A DNA stretch of 64,000 nucleotides from Rhodamnia argentea. Its lineage: Eukaryota; Streptophyta; Magnoliopsida; Myrtales; Myrtaceae. A model generated the notes under the pieces. That model worked only from the letters and a program-made list of their open reading frames with translations, was not told the DNA's origin and searched no databases. The stretch is from NCBI RefSeq assembly GCF_020921035.1, contig NC_063157.1:5638501-5702500 (forward strand), written 5' to 3'. This document shows, in pieces, positions 11,126 through 23,090 of this stretch (position 1 is its first letter; each line of letters opens with the position of its first letter). A program made the translations under genes and the position numbers.

Positions 11126-14100
11126 ATGGCGGAGTCGGAGACCTCGAAAGCGAAGCCCCGACCGATTGTCCGATTGGGGACTCTGCTCATATCTCACAGC
11201 GTCTTCGTCAGGTACCCCCCACCAGCGCTCGGTCTTGATTATCTGCTCGTCGTTACTTGTGCGAGTCTTTGCTTGCGACTCGAGCGCGAGCTCATGCGGC
11301 TTCGACCTTTTTTGGATTTCGCAGTGTTGTTTGCTGTGTTTCTGGTGTTTTGGCTCTGCTTTTGCTGCCGATTCTCGCCAAGAACACCTACATATCAGAA
11401 AATGCCCTCATGCCAGGTCAATACTCGGTTCTTTCTTTGTGAATTTGATCGACTGAAGCTTTAGATTGGCGTCTTCGTTTTACACTGTCTTCTTCTTCCT
11501 TTTGACCTCCTCCTATAAGGGTTGATGTAAGATGCAGCACTACATTTCTCTTCATCGTGCAATTAGCAAATGGGTCGCTCTAACTGAGAAGAACTCTTGT
11601 GAGCACGTTTTTATTTGTATTGTTCTGTAGGTTCTGCGAGCCCGATGCTCTCAAATCAGGACGCGTCTGATGCGAATAGATTGGTGAACGATTTGAGTGA
11701 ATTGAGCTCGAAATCAAACAATGCAGGCATGTACGTGCTTCCCTCACACCTAGCTTCTGTTTTTTTTTTTTTATTTGGTTGAATCCTAGCTTCTGTTTTT
11801 GAGAGGTCTTTTGAATCATTTTGCTCGAGGCCTTGTGAACGAGTCGTGCTACATTTGCGTGCTTGTATGGAGTGTTCTCATAAAAAAAGAGTTCTGGCCT
11901 TGATACTGAAGATAGATACGCGAATCTTTATTTACAATGCTACGGATGTGGGCTTTGCTTCTCTTTCTGCACTCATGAATGTTTTAAAAACTATTGTCAG
12001 AGAGCAAAAGCAAGGTGGCCTCTGTGCACCTTATGCTGCTTGAGCTCGTATGTTTCTAGGATATAGGTGAGACTCAAGATAAGTGATGAAACGAAGCAGT
12101 GTCACCAACAGTCTACTGAGACCTCGAGAGCACGATATTCAGGAAGGAAAATTGATGTGAAGGGAAATTTTTTAGATAGTGTTGATCGATTAAGGAAAAA
12201 TTTCAGACCAGATAGATCTACGACAAAATAGTCCTGTTTTAAGAGGTATTGAGAGATACCCCTATTAGTATGTTCATTTTGATATAACTTTGAAATATAA
12301 GTATCTTTTTAATTAAAGAATGCAAAAATAACAGACAAAAACAATTTTTAAAGGACTCACGTAAGCTTCTACATACTGTATCCTGACAAATTAAGCATTA
12401 TTATTATCTGCGGCTTGTTACAATGAATAATATGATACCTTCATTAGTACTACTGATACTATTCTTTATTCTGATTTTTATCATTTTATGATATGAGGTG
12501 ATAAAAAGCGCATTGCACCTTGAAAGTACTGTGCTAGAGAAATTTCGCATATTTTTTCCTCAAATTTGTCAAATAAAGGTGCTTAATTCTCTTGAGATCA
12601 GTAAAAAATAGAGAATTGAGTAAAATCATTTTCAATGGACAAAAAGATTTTTTCTTCTTTGATTTTACATTTTAAAGTTTAATACCAAAATTATGTTTAT
12701 GAGTTGTCAAAATAACCAGACCTGCTTATCTTCAAGAATTTTACAACTTATTTTAACTTTTGCGGGTACAGAGAGAGAGATGGTGCCAAACTTGCTAAAT
12801 GGGGGCTGAGCGGAAATGTTGAGGAGAGAGAATGGTAGGTTAGTTGTAAAGTGGAGAGAGAGAAGTTAAAGGTCAGACCCGGGGGGGGTTGGTTGTTGTT
12901 TGGTGGTTGTTCAAAAGTGTGATGGGGTGGCCAACTTTTACTTGAGACGGCCCATCAACCATCACTGCATGGGGCTTTTAAGAAAAATTTGGCACCCCCT
13001 TGGGCCCTTCCCTAAGCCTATCCTCTTTGGTCCTTGTTGATTTTAGAGCGGCTATGGAATTCTTCCATTGATCTGTCCACATCTTTTGTTGTTTTGTGCG
13101 TTTTCTTTTCGTTTTTATCTCTCCTGTTCTTGCACATTGTTAATGTACTAGATCTATATCATTAATCAATAAATTCCTCACTCGTCAGAAAAGAAAGAAA
13201 ATTAAGTCCGTGCGAAATAGTATAAAAAGGATCCAGTTACCACATTTCCTATGGATTTCTATGTTTGGTATGTTGCTTTGTAAGAGTGAAATAATAAGGT
13301 TTTCTTCCCATCATCACTTGGTTGTCATGCAAGTTTCTGCAGTTTCTAGTTTTAATTTTTTTCTTATTAAGATTGTTCAATTGCTATAATATATTGCTAA
13401 TTATTATAGCTATAATTGTTCCTTACAATCTCTGATTTCTGATTTTTTCTTCATCTTCATCTTTCTTGGTTTGTATTGATAACCCAAATGAAACTTCAAA
13501 CTGGTCCTTTCCTGAAGACAAATGAAAGGGAAAATACAGGGTTTTGAATATAAACCAGTTGCTAATTTTTGGCTGATTATATTGTTGCTTTACGCAGAGT
13601 GCAGAGATTGGTAGGGCGATACATATCCAACTTGGGTGCAGAAGTTGGTTATCATCAGTTCCATCCTGACTTGAGTCGGTTTCATCCACTGCACTTCTTT
13701 TCTGTCCCTGATACCGGAATTGTTCAGGAAAACATTAATTGCTCTTGCCATGGTGTCAATGTTATTGGAATAGTTAGAGCCCCCCGAGGTGATGGGAAAG
13801 AAGCTATTGTCCTGGTGACACCATATAATTATACAAATTCTGGTCTGGCCGATCATTTATCTCTGGGAGTTGCATATTCCGTGTTTTCCCTGCTCAGTCA
13901 GGTCACATGGCTGGCCAAAGATGTTATTTGGCTTATTGCCGATTCACAGTGTGGGGAGTATGCTTCAGTTGCTGCATGGTTAAGAGATTACCACTCACCC
14001 GCATTTAGTGGTTTTGGTGCTGATAATGCCCATACATGTGATGTTATTGCAACGCATCATGATGTGAAGGAGAATGTGGCCATGGATATGAGCTCGCCTG

Positions 14101-16656
14101 ATAGTTTCAGACGTGCTGGAACAATGGCTGCTGCCTTGGTTGTGAAGGTTGTGGATAGGAATGAGCCATTTGAGGACAGCCTAGGTGTCTATGCTGAAGC
14201 ATCAAATGGCCAGATGCCAAACCTTGACCTCATCAATATCGTGAACTATCTAGCTGTGCATAGGCAGGGCTTGCGTGTTAAAGTGAGGAAATTGTTTTCT
14301 TTGCTTGACACCAAATGGCTCAGTTTTTTAGCTGAAATACTGGAGTCATTGGGTTCGATTGCCAGAAGATTAAACCCTCAATGGAAATTTGGTATCCCTG
14401 CTGCTGATTATGTTGATGGTACTGCCACACTACTCGGTTCATTATATTATCAGGTATCTATCTTCATGGTTGTTCAAATGCTCTCTTTGCATTTCTTCCC
14501 ATTAGTACCTTACTACTTACTTTGTGGTCGTGTCAAGTGGAGACGTTTCTGAATTTATGCTATGAGAGTAAGGAAACATCATGGTATCATTCGTGGAAAG
14601 GCCTATTCTATTGCAAGATTTTCTCAAGATGATTTCAAACATGATGAACTTAAGATATTCATGATTGTTTGTGACGTATCTGTAGGCATTAGGTGTTCCT
14701 ACGGGACCCCACGGCGCTTTTCGTGACTACCAAGTCGATGCTGTCACCCTGGAATTTTCACCAAGACATTATTCTATTAGTAAAGGCCACACCGAGGATT
14801 TTATTTTGCGAGGTGGCCGGTCAGTATCTTCTATATCTCTTTATTTTTGCAATTTTAAAGACTGTTAAAAGATCTCTCTCTGAAGGTTAATGTTTGAAGC
14901 CCTTCCTAGAATGAGGATTGTCTTGCTGCCTTCACAATTTATAAATTATTAGAAACTTGCGCTTAATTTGGGTGTTCCGACGGAGAACTCTCTTGCATGC
15001 TTTGTGGCCCTATATGTGACAGTGCGCATGCATGTGCATTGCAAGATGAGGGTGAAGAGGTTTAAAAGTTCACTTTTGATTTTCTAATGAAGTTTCTAAG
15101 ATAACTCTTAGGAAATTTGGGGCTTGCTTCTTTGATCAAGTCCTCAGCAGCAAAAGAACGCCAAACTAGGGCACTATTATTCCGCAATACTAGTATATAT
15201 GGCAGAATTATCTTCCGTAAGCTTAGAGTTGTTGACATCTATTCGAAGAAGTAAATTTTACATTTTAGTGGGCAATTATTGGTATTTGAGAAGCTTTGTG
15301 CTCGGTTTTTGAGGTCCTGTTAGAATCAAACTAGTAGTGGATAGCAAGTCTCCTTTTCAGCTTGTCTATATGGTTGGATTTAGGAAAGTAAAATGAATGG
15401 ACCTAGGAAAAATTGAGTAGTGTCCTGAGGTGGAGAGGCAAGAGGAATGCAAAATTTGCACTTTTCTTCTATGATAACCTTTACTTTTTATGAAATGTGC
15501 ATAAGGCAAAGGATGATAAAGTCTGTTCAGAAAATTGACTTCCCTTCACATCAATTTCTTTCCACGTGCCTCCAAGCATATCAAATAAAAACTAATTTCC
15601 TTATTCTTGGTTTCTCCATCTCTGCCATTCCGTCCACTTCCTTTCTCACTTAATTTACTGAACAAAGTTCGCAAGACATATCATCATATTTTTGTGCATG
15701 TAAATTGCTATTGCGAAATTCATAGATGAAGAGGTACATCAATTTCTTAGTTCACTGAAAGTTCTCGATTTGCTCGATCCAGGTTGATTGAAGGAGTTGT
15801 CCGTTCTGTAAATAACCTTCTGGAGAAGTTTCACCAGTCATTTTTTCTGTATCTTTTGACATCTCCTAGTAAGTTTGTGTCGGTAGGAGTCTACATGATT
15901 GCTTTTGCACTCCTTGTTGCACCGCTTCCAGTCGCAGCAGCTTCCCTTTATGCTAAAGCAAATCGCTTGGATACAAGTCTGGATGATGCCAAAAGTTTTT
16001 CTCCTCCAACTGCCACAGTCAATGAGCTTGTTATCAGTGCAGGGTCATGGAGATGGATAAGTGCAGTAAAAAAGGTGCTTATTGTACACTTGTGGGGTAC
16101 TACTGTTGCATTGCTTCCATACTTTATAAGTCAGACACCTAGTTTGACCCCAGTAACAAAATTAGCAGTCTGGGGCATTTTGTCATTAGTCTGCCTCCTA
16201 TTTCCATATTTTTTTCTGGGGTCTCCATTTGCTGGTGTCAGTGGTACTGAAGGGTATAAACATGAGTGGGCGCTTTTGAAATCGGCAACTATTTCAGCTG
16301 CATTCATTGGCCTTTGCCTGATGTCGGTTATCAATTTTGCCATGGCGGAATTTGGCGCATTACTGATGGTTCCTATGTGTTTGATGGTTCAACCCTTGAA
16401 GCTTGACCTTAGAGCAGGGACTTTGCAGAATCTTGCAAGGGCTGCTATTAATTTGGTCTTGGCATTTATTGGCTTTCCTCCTGCTACCTATTACATATTG
16501 AAAAGCACATTCGGCAGTTTCGATGGCATCAATATTGAAAATTTCTGGTGCTGGGTTGAGTCCCTCTGGAGTTGGAACAGCGCGACATACCTTTTCCTTG
16601 GTATGGTTCACTTACCATGCTGGCTCCTATGCGCGCAAATATTACTTCGTTCGTGA
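11126..16656 (+). CDS. GAA1: GPI transamidase component GAA1 (Gaa1/GPAA1 family)
   Basis: Gaa1 is a membrane subunit of the ER GPI-transamidase complex, which attaches GPI anchors to proteins. Six exons join in phase to 713 residues, a normal length: 11126-11211, 11325-11416, 11631-11730, 13598-14453, 14686-14819 and 15783-16656, all with GT-AG borders. Exon 1 encodes the cytosolic start (MAESETSKAKPRPIVRLG). Exon 2 encodes the first membrane segment and the conserved LPILAKNTYISENALMPG. Exon 4 holds the large lumenal domain (RFHPLHFF, RAPRGDGKEAIVLVTPYN, GVYAEASNGQMPNLDLIN). Exons 5-6 carry GPHGAFRDYQVDAVTLEF and several C-terminal membrane segments. The start is chosen because the family begins with this short basic segment. 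Intron 3 is unusually long (1867 bp) against about 100-970 bp for the others and holds AG-rich, low-complexity sequence but no gene. No break is seen. Confidence 0.93.
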
Positions 16657-17800
16657 TTGCATTTGGCAAAATATTCTCATGCCTTTATCAGTTGGACATG
16701 GTATTTAGGAGGGCGAGGCAATCGACATCTGTGTTTGTGTTCAAGTTCTAACTCTTGATCAAGCTGACTTGTTTTGAAGCTACAAGAAGGTCAAGTTCTC
16801 ATGAGCAGAAAGATTTTCCTGTGAGACGCCCCATTTATTATGTCATTATTGAAGACCTTCTTTGGGGCAAGTGTGAGTTGTGTGGACAATGAGATTTTGC
16901 ACCAATTTGATCTGCAACAGTTGTGCCGTGGGGTCAATCATCCAATCAACAGGGAACTTCAACAACAGTTAGACCATCATAACCGCACTTCATTTGTATG
17001 CCTTTTCCACTGCAAATCTCATTAGAATGTGATCTGTATTTTTGTCTTTGCTAACTTCTCGAATGAATTCAAGGACATAAAATTCTGACTGTCATTCGGC
17101 GATGATATTCAGTATGGTAACGAATATTGATCTGTGACCTGTTTGTATCTTATTGTTAGACATGATGGGTTTCTTTAACTCTTCAATTCATCCAACTAGT
17201 GTACCGATAGAGTTCTAGATTTGCATTCCGTCTCTCTCTTCCTTTAACCGCGCATGCCTCTACGACATATAGAGGCGTACTTTTATAGGGATGTTGGTGA
17301 CATGCTTAGTCACGAAAACTAAAGTGGATTGCTGCTGAGACACACCTTTGTCACGAGTTTAACTTAAGATCAAAGGCAATAACTGAAGATGTCTCCATTG
17401 CTTGGTGCGGCTGGTAAAATTGGGGTTTTGCTTCTTAATTACTGCTTGGTTTGCCTTTGGGGGGACCTCGGTTAACTTCCTTAAACTTTGCTGAATTGAT
17501 GTGGAAGGGAGACGTGTGATGTTAACCAGCCTCCTCGCTGACGCGGCGTGTGCTCTTCCTCCGACGGGGAAAATGAAAGAAGGGAAAAAGAGGATGCCTC
17601 CCCTGCAACTAAAATAAGTTGGAAAAAGGTTAGGCAGAATCTTCATGCAGTGACTTGCCTTCTCTTTTTGTTTTTCCACACTCGGATGTTCATGCACCTT
17701 TGGGCTTTAACCAATAGACAATTTGAGTGCCTGTCCTGTCGCTGTCATCAACATTTGAAAATGTCTTTGTAAATCCATTCACTGTTTAGTAGATCTCTCG
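16657..17800 (+). other. GAA1 3' untranslated and downstream region
   Basis: No protein or RNA gene is recognisable. Short ORFs at 16840-17025 and 17548-17772 are chance frames. The first few hundred bases probably include the GAA1 3' UTR; no decisive polyadenylation signal was picked. Confidence 0.4.
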
Positions 17801-17804
17801 CGCT

Positions 17805-18020
17805 TTGCGGAAAAAATAAAATAAATAGTTTAAAAAATAATTTTTTATATCGCTTAAAATAATTAATCATGAAAAAATATTTTTGTTATAATAAGTCTAA
17901 ATATTTTCGTGGACGATGAAAATATTTTCACTCATTCATTTTTATATGCGATATAAACGTTCGACATGAAGATAATATTTTCTAAAATACTCATTTTTCG
18001 CGAAACAAACAGAATTTTGA
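17805..18020. repeat. Dispersed repeat of the 'AATATTTTTCG...AAACAAA' family
   Basis: AT-rich sequence with the recurring landmarks TTTGCGGAAAA, GTGGACGATGAAAATATTTTC and CATTTTTCGCGAAACAAAC. Related stretches occur at 22720-23090, inside the tandem duplication near 25490-25590, at 26080-26310, 32043-32480 and 32610-33130. No coding capacity; probably a non-autonomous transposable element. Confidence 0.5.
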
Positions 18021-19577
18021 TGCCCATTAGTTTTCCGAGATTTGTTTCTCATAATTTCGGTATGATCGCTGTTTTATTTCTTCTTTCTTTCCCAATTTGT
18101 GCATGCGTGTAACGCACATACTATTTAGACGCCACATTTTTCTCACTTTTCTTGTTGGTGCTCCTTCTCAAAAGGACCGTAATATAAGAGAATTCAACAC
18201 GCTGATCGAATATCTTTCACACAATCAAATAAACAAATTCGATTTCTTAATGAAATCAACACGTGCATAAACACCCAGGAACGCTTGAAATAGATTCTTA
18301 AAATCGAACCCGTCAATTGGGGAACCCCGGCAAATTTGCAGTGAATCTTATCGAATTTAATTACAGATCTTGAGATTACGCACAAAAGACCGATTATCGG
18401 AATTTAATTACAAATCTCGCGATTATGAGCATAGATTTAAGGTCGTTTTCTGTATCAAAAAGCGTCACATGGACAGGTCCCTGTCTCCTCCTGCCCTTTT
18501 TTCTCTTCGCAGTTCCTTGTCCTATTCCAAACATAGTTACAACCAGAAAAAAAAAAAAGACGGGGGCGAAAATGCAAAAAATTAAATAAGAAAAAACAAA
18601 TAATAATCACCATAAATTTGAGGTTGGGTTTTCCTTCTAGGCACTTGCGGTTCCTTTTTGCTTTCCGGAAAGATCAAAGAACGGTCGTGGCAAATTGGCA
18701 AACAAGCACTTGGCCTTGGCAAATTAGACGGCAAAAAGGAGCATTCTGGCAATTGGAGATTCCTTCCACCCGCTAAGTCGGCGCGTGCACTTATGGCGGA
18801 TGGAGCAGAGGAAAAAACACTGTCCAACTGCCCCCCCCCACCGCCGCAACCCCCTCCGTCCAAATCAAGTTAATGAGCTCAGGATTAATCTCTCGGCGAG
18901 CTTTAAATGAACCGAAATCGAAATCGAACGATGGCAACAAACTTTCCGCTCGGGCGTCCCAAAAATGCCGAAGGCGTGACCGCTATTCAATCTTTAGATT
19001 CGTCGGATGACGTGCGTTCACTCAATACTAAATTTTGTTGGGTATCCGATGAAGGAAAAAAGAATTTTCGCCGCCGATGCATCCGCCCCGCCCGGCGATT
19101 CGGAGCTCAATTTATTAAGGAAGGTTAGAAGAAAAGCGAGGCTAAATCAGCCAATAATAAAAATATTCTGCGATAGCGTTTAAAGATGAGAGATGAAGAT
19201 CCAGAAGAAGAAAGACACCTCAATGTCAACCGAAGCTTCAAGTCATCACCAATCCTCCAAAAAAAAAAAAAAAGAGATAAAAAGAAAGGCAAAGTTCTCA
19301 ACTTTCAATGTAGAAAACAAAATTTAATTTCGCGGTGGACGTTTCTCCGGTTCACAATTTCTTTTTTTTTTTGGCTATCTCTTCAATCCAAATTCCATCT
19401 CTCTCTTGCCTGTCCTCCATCTCACCTAATCAATCTCTCTCTCTCTCTCTCTCTACAGGGACCAGAAGCAGGGGAGAAGATTCTTGGAGCAGCCTCGAAA
19501 TTCTTTTCTTGAAACAGAGGAACCAACTGAAGAAGCAGCAGAGAGAGAGAGAGGTGAGAGAGCGGAGTCACGGGAAC
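18021..19577 (+). promoter_or_regulatory. Upstream region and 5' leader of the F-box/LRR gene
   Basis: No gene is seen here. Just upstream of the F-box start is a CT microsatellite (about 19434-19455) ending in CTACAG, which could be a polypyrimidine tract and acceptor for a 5' UTR intron, followed by a GA tract near 19545. ORFs that extend the F-box frame upstream to 19335 are low-complexity leader sequence. Confidence 0.4.
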
Positions 19578-21008
19578 ATGGACAACGTTTTGTGCGATGA
19601 GCTTCTCCAAGAAATCTTCATCCGTCTACCGCCGTCGTCGCAACCGGCGCCGTCTTCTTCCGTGCCTCTGGTCTCCAAGCGGTGGCTCCGCCTCTACCGC
19701 GAGTCCAGGACCGCCCTCTCTCTCCGCCTCGCCCCGAGCGCCACCCTCATCCCCGCCCTCTCCTCCCTCCTCTCCAACTACCCCTCGGTCTCCTCCCTGT
19801 CTCTCGTCCTCTCCTCCGACCCTTCCTCCCGGACCTTCTCCGACAACCTCCTCCTCTTGCTCTGCTCTCACTGCGCGCGGCTCAGGACCCTCAAGTTCTT
19901 GGCCGGGCCGGTCTCCGATTTCTCTCTGCTCTCTCTCTCGAGAACCTGCACCCACATGACCCACCTCACCGTTTCTCTCTCGAGGCCACTGGGTTTCAAT
20001 TGGGTCGTCAGTTTGTCTTCTCTGAAGGAGCTCTCGGTGCTGGTCTCGTCTGGGGATTGCGCGGAGGGTGAGTTTCGGGGAAACAGTGATTACGGGGTTC
20101 TTGAAAGTGTGGAGCTTGAGGCTGAATTAGGGCTTGAGAGCCTCTGCTTGTCTGGGGTTTGTCGTGATGACTGGGGAGTTAGTTGGCTATGGAGGAGCTG
20201 CAAGAAGCTGAGGAAATTGCAGTTGAAGGGCTGCGAAGGGATTGGCGATGGAGGGTCTTATGCATCATTTGGTAGGTGCTTGAAGGGTCTTCAAGAAGTT
20301 GAGCTTAGGACTTGTAGGAGCATAGTGGATGGTGTTCTTGTGAAATTGGCTGAGAATTGTGAGTCATTGAGTTCTCTCTTGCTCTACGACGGCGGTAGCA
20401 GAGACAGCCTTCTTCATTTCATAAGCAATTGCCGGTGCGATCTGCGGAAGCTTGATCTCCGCCTGCCTCTCGACTTCAAGAATGATCATCTTTTTGCTCT
20501 GTCTCTGAATTGTAGGAATATGTCGAGTCTCAGGCTTCAAAGCTGTTGCTTGGTCACTGGTGATGGCCTAAGGACTTTTGGGATTGCAATGAATGGTGGT
20601 CTCCAAGAATTGGCATTGATAAACTGTGATGTGGTGGAGAGGGAGCCAGGCTTGCTTGCCACATTGGGACAACACTTGGGGCAGCTGAGGAAACTGGACC
20701 TGTCCTACAATGAGATGCTGCCTGATAAGGAATTGATCGCGATGCTCGCTTCGTGCTCCCAACTGATCGGTCTGAGGCTGAGAGGGTGTAAAGGGCTCAC
20801 GGACCCAGCCATCGTTTCGATTTGCAGGAGGTGCAAGCTTCTTGAGAGCGTTGACCTCGTGCAATGTTGCGGGATCGGAGAGAAGGCCGTGGAGTCGTTG
20901 GTACTCAACTCTCCTCGGCTGAGGCAGTTGCAGGTCGAAGAAAGCAAGTTCTCCGATGCCGCGAGAACACGGGCGTCCCATAAATTCATCGAGGTCGTGG
21001 CGGCCTGA
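19578..21008 (+). CDS. F-box/LRR-repeat protein (single exon)
   Basis: The product is probably a substrate-recognition subunit of an SCF (SKP1-cullin-F-box) ubiquitin ligase; its target cannot be read from the sequence. The 476-residue protein starts MDNVLCDELLQEIFIRLPP, a degenerate F-box with the usual SKR/W block (VPLVSKRWLRLYRE, about residues 31-45). A series of leucine-rich repeats of the cysteine-containing AMN1/FBXL type follows (for example LRKLQLKGCEGIGDG, LRLRGCKGLTDPAIVSIC, LESVDLVQCCGIGEKA). The start at 19578 is preferred over the in-frame 19335 because the F-box begins there and the upstream residues are low-complexity. Codons are GC-rich in the first third. It lies downstream of GAA1 on the same strand, separated by 2.9 kb. 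I recall an F-box/RNI-like gene beside SMR6 and GP210 in Arabidopsis, which fits its place here. Confidence 0.85.
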   Translation: MDNVLCDELLQEIFIRLPPSSQPAPSSSVPLVSKRWLRLYRESRTALSLRLAPSATLIPALSSLLSNYPSVSSLSLVLSSDPSSRTFSDNLLLLLCSHCARLRTLKFLAGPVSDFSLLSLSRTCTHMTHLTVSLSRPLGFNWVVSLSSLKELSVLVSSGDCAEGEFRGNSDYGVLESVELEAELGLESLCLSGVCRDDWGVSWLWRSCKKLRKLQLKGCEGIGDGGSYASFGRCLKGLQEVELRTCRSIVDGVLVKLAENCESLSSLLLYDGGSRDSLLHFISNCRCDLRKLDLRLPLDFKNDHLFALSLNCRNMSSLRLQSCCLVTGDGLRTFGIAMNGGLQELALINCDVVEREPGLLATLGQHLGQLRKLDLSYNEMLPDKELIAMLASCSQLIGLRLRGCKGLTDPAIVSICRRCKLLESVDLVQCCGIGEKAVESLVLNSPRLRQLQVEESKFSDAARTRASHKFIEVVAA

Positions 21009-22190
21009 TCAATCACCAAACCATGTAGGTACCTGTAATTTATGTGTTATATTGCTGGAAGTACGTGAAACCTAGCACAAAAAGTCACCAAACCAGCTCT
21101 CTTTCTGGCTTCAATAAGCAGGGAGCAGCTATTCAGTCTGCTAAAATTGATTCCTTGTATCGACGATCCATGTGTAAATAAACGAAGATGATTGTTTATT
21201 TGTCCTTTCGGGGTCTCGCCTTTTGCGAAGGTCCGGGAATGGATTGAAGTGAAGCTTTCCAGAGTTCACAAGAGTCTTTCGAATATGAGGAGAGGCTCAC
21301 TTTCCTCCCTACAGATGGAGCGGAGGTTCTTCATCGCGCAAGAATCCTCTGCGTTCATATGACGTGCATTGTGTATGTGTAAAACTTCTTATTATCGTGA
21401 AAAAAAGTTTCTTATTATGCTCAGTGTTGTTTCAAATGAAATCCGCAATCTTAAACGGAGATTACTGTCGCAAATTGCAGACCCCCTTCCTGTATTTAAA
21501 CTATTGCGGACTGAAAAAATGAAGCTTCACGACATAGAATCATGTCACCATAAATCTCCTGAAGTAGGCTTCTGCTATCAGGATTTGTCGACGGTCAGGA
21601 GGATCGAGATTGAGATTCGTACTCCAACTTCGGCTGCCTTCCCTTTTTGATCAATCCCGAATGTGAAGAATGCCCTCTGTAGTTGTACTTCCTTCCTCAA
21701 AGAAGAGATCTTTAGTTCTGGTAGAGTTACAGGGAAGACATCCTCGTACTTGGGAGCATCATTTGTTGATGCAGGATTCGGTATCGAGGAATTCGTCGAA
21801 GTCCCCCTACCCTCGAGATGGGCCTACGCCATCGAACAAGGGTTGGGGTGTCCCGGTTTCGACCTCGGATCGGCCCTTCGATGCTTAACTTGGCAAGAGA
21901 AGAGTGTGTCTCGCTCGCGAAGTGTAGGATGCGGAAGAAGAAGCTTATTTGAGCGGTTGAGTCGCTATTTACCGGTGAAGGCGATCGATGCCGTTGGGGT
22001 TGGTCGACCAGCGGTGATCTGATCATGACAAGTGGCCGCATGTCGCGACATACGGTGGGTCGGATCGTCCTTAAGCCTTTGGATATTGGCTCTACCCCCG
22101 CTTCCCCAAAGGCATAAGTTAGAATCAGAGGTGTTGTCAGAAGGTTAACCGTCGGCGTCGGCGGCGGACAAACTCAAAATGCGGGAAAAT
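21009..22190 (+). other. Downstream region of the F-box gene, no further gene seen
   Basis: The first ~200 bases should be the F-box 3' UTR (a TAAATAAACG stretch near 21175 could serve in 3' end formation). ORFs at 21369-21650 and 21663-22022 have no recognisable domain and no supporting splice or start context. Confidence 0.35.
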
Positions 22191-22194
22191 CATC

Positions 22195-22570
22195 AAATAA
22201 GTCGTAAAATTATTGCTCGTATTCAGTTCCAAATTTTTTTTATCAATTGAATTCGAAATCTTTTCACATTTTTTTGATCGAGTTCATCCAGCCCTAATTG
22301 GCCGGAAATTGATGACATGGACGAAACCGTCCACTAGCCGTCTTATGTGGCATAATCGGCGTTTAGGTGAAAATTTTTAAAAATTTAATATTTTTCACTT
22401 TTTTTATGGTTAAGGGCTGGGAGGTGGCTGCCGGCTATCGGCCGAGGCCCGGTGACCTCCATCGACATTGTGATTGTGAGCCCTCGTCGACCGCTAGCAA
22501 GAGTCGCATGATTGGGCAAGGGCAATGGGGTCGACGCCGACTACCCCAGCTCTCCGAACAATTTTATCCA
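22195..22570. repeat. Half copy of the 'GCCGGAAATT...GTGGCA' foldback family
   Basis: AT-rich sequence with TTCAGTTCC, TTTTATCAATTGAATTCG, then GCCGGAAATTGATGACATGG and GTCTTATGTGGCATAATCGG, leading into a GC-rich core (22420-22560). The same order of motifs opens the elements at 30585, 31428, 40998 and 49715. The matching second arm is not found, so this copy looks truncated. Confidence 0.45.
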
Positions 22571-22714
22571 TTCCAATGTAAATATATACATAACGATCCA
22601 ACGTGGATTTTGAGATGCATATGGCAAAAAGAAAAGAATAGCCAAGATGATTTATCGCATAAAGAAAGAAGAAGAATTCAAGATATATCTTATTTCATTT
22701 ATTTCGCAAAAAAT

Positions 22715-23090
22715 GAATGATTTGAAAATATTTTCTTAAAAACGAACGTGTTTATCACTTAACAAATGAATAAACGAAAAATATTTTTATCGTCCACGAT
22801 ATTATTTAGGAATAAAATTGCCGTTGAGAAGAAAAACATTTTCCTTTGATCAATTATTTCAAGTGATACGAGCAATCGGTTTCAAGAAAGTATTTTTCAA
22901 ATCGTTCATTTTTCGTGAAACAAATGGAGCCTTTGAAAAAAATAACTCTTTGGGGAAAAAAATTTTGGAAAATCGTTTTTTTAGGAAAATGACAATATTT
23001 TTCGGTATTTTCTTTGGAACCCAAAACGAGCAGGAAAATATTTTTCGTCCTTTGGTAAAGAAAATCTCATTTGATTTTTAGCATGGTCAT
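22715..23090. repeat. Dispersed AT-rich repeat (same family as 17805-18020)
   Basis: Contains AATATTTTTATCGTCCACGATATT, AATTATTTCAAGTGATACGAGC and CATTTTTCGTGAAACAAATGG, then a stretch of AAAATATTTTTCG variants. It is non-coding; the ORF at 22818-23081 is read through it. Confidence 0.45.

Noticed and set aside
10264..11238. Long ORFs (up to 257 codons) upstream of GAA1
   Set aside because: Composition is low-complexity (Pro/Lys from AAGCCC repeats), no domain, and the frame runs into the GAA1 first exon out of frame.
19597..20071. Pro/Ser/Arg-rich ORFs inside the F-box gene, both strands
   Set aside because: Shadow frames of a GC-rich coding region; the F-box frame has the recognisable domains.
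21663..22022. 119-codon ORF after the F-box gene
   Set aside because: No recognisable motif, no splice partner, and an opposite-strand ORF of equal quality overlaps it.
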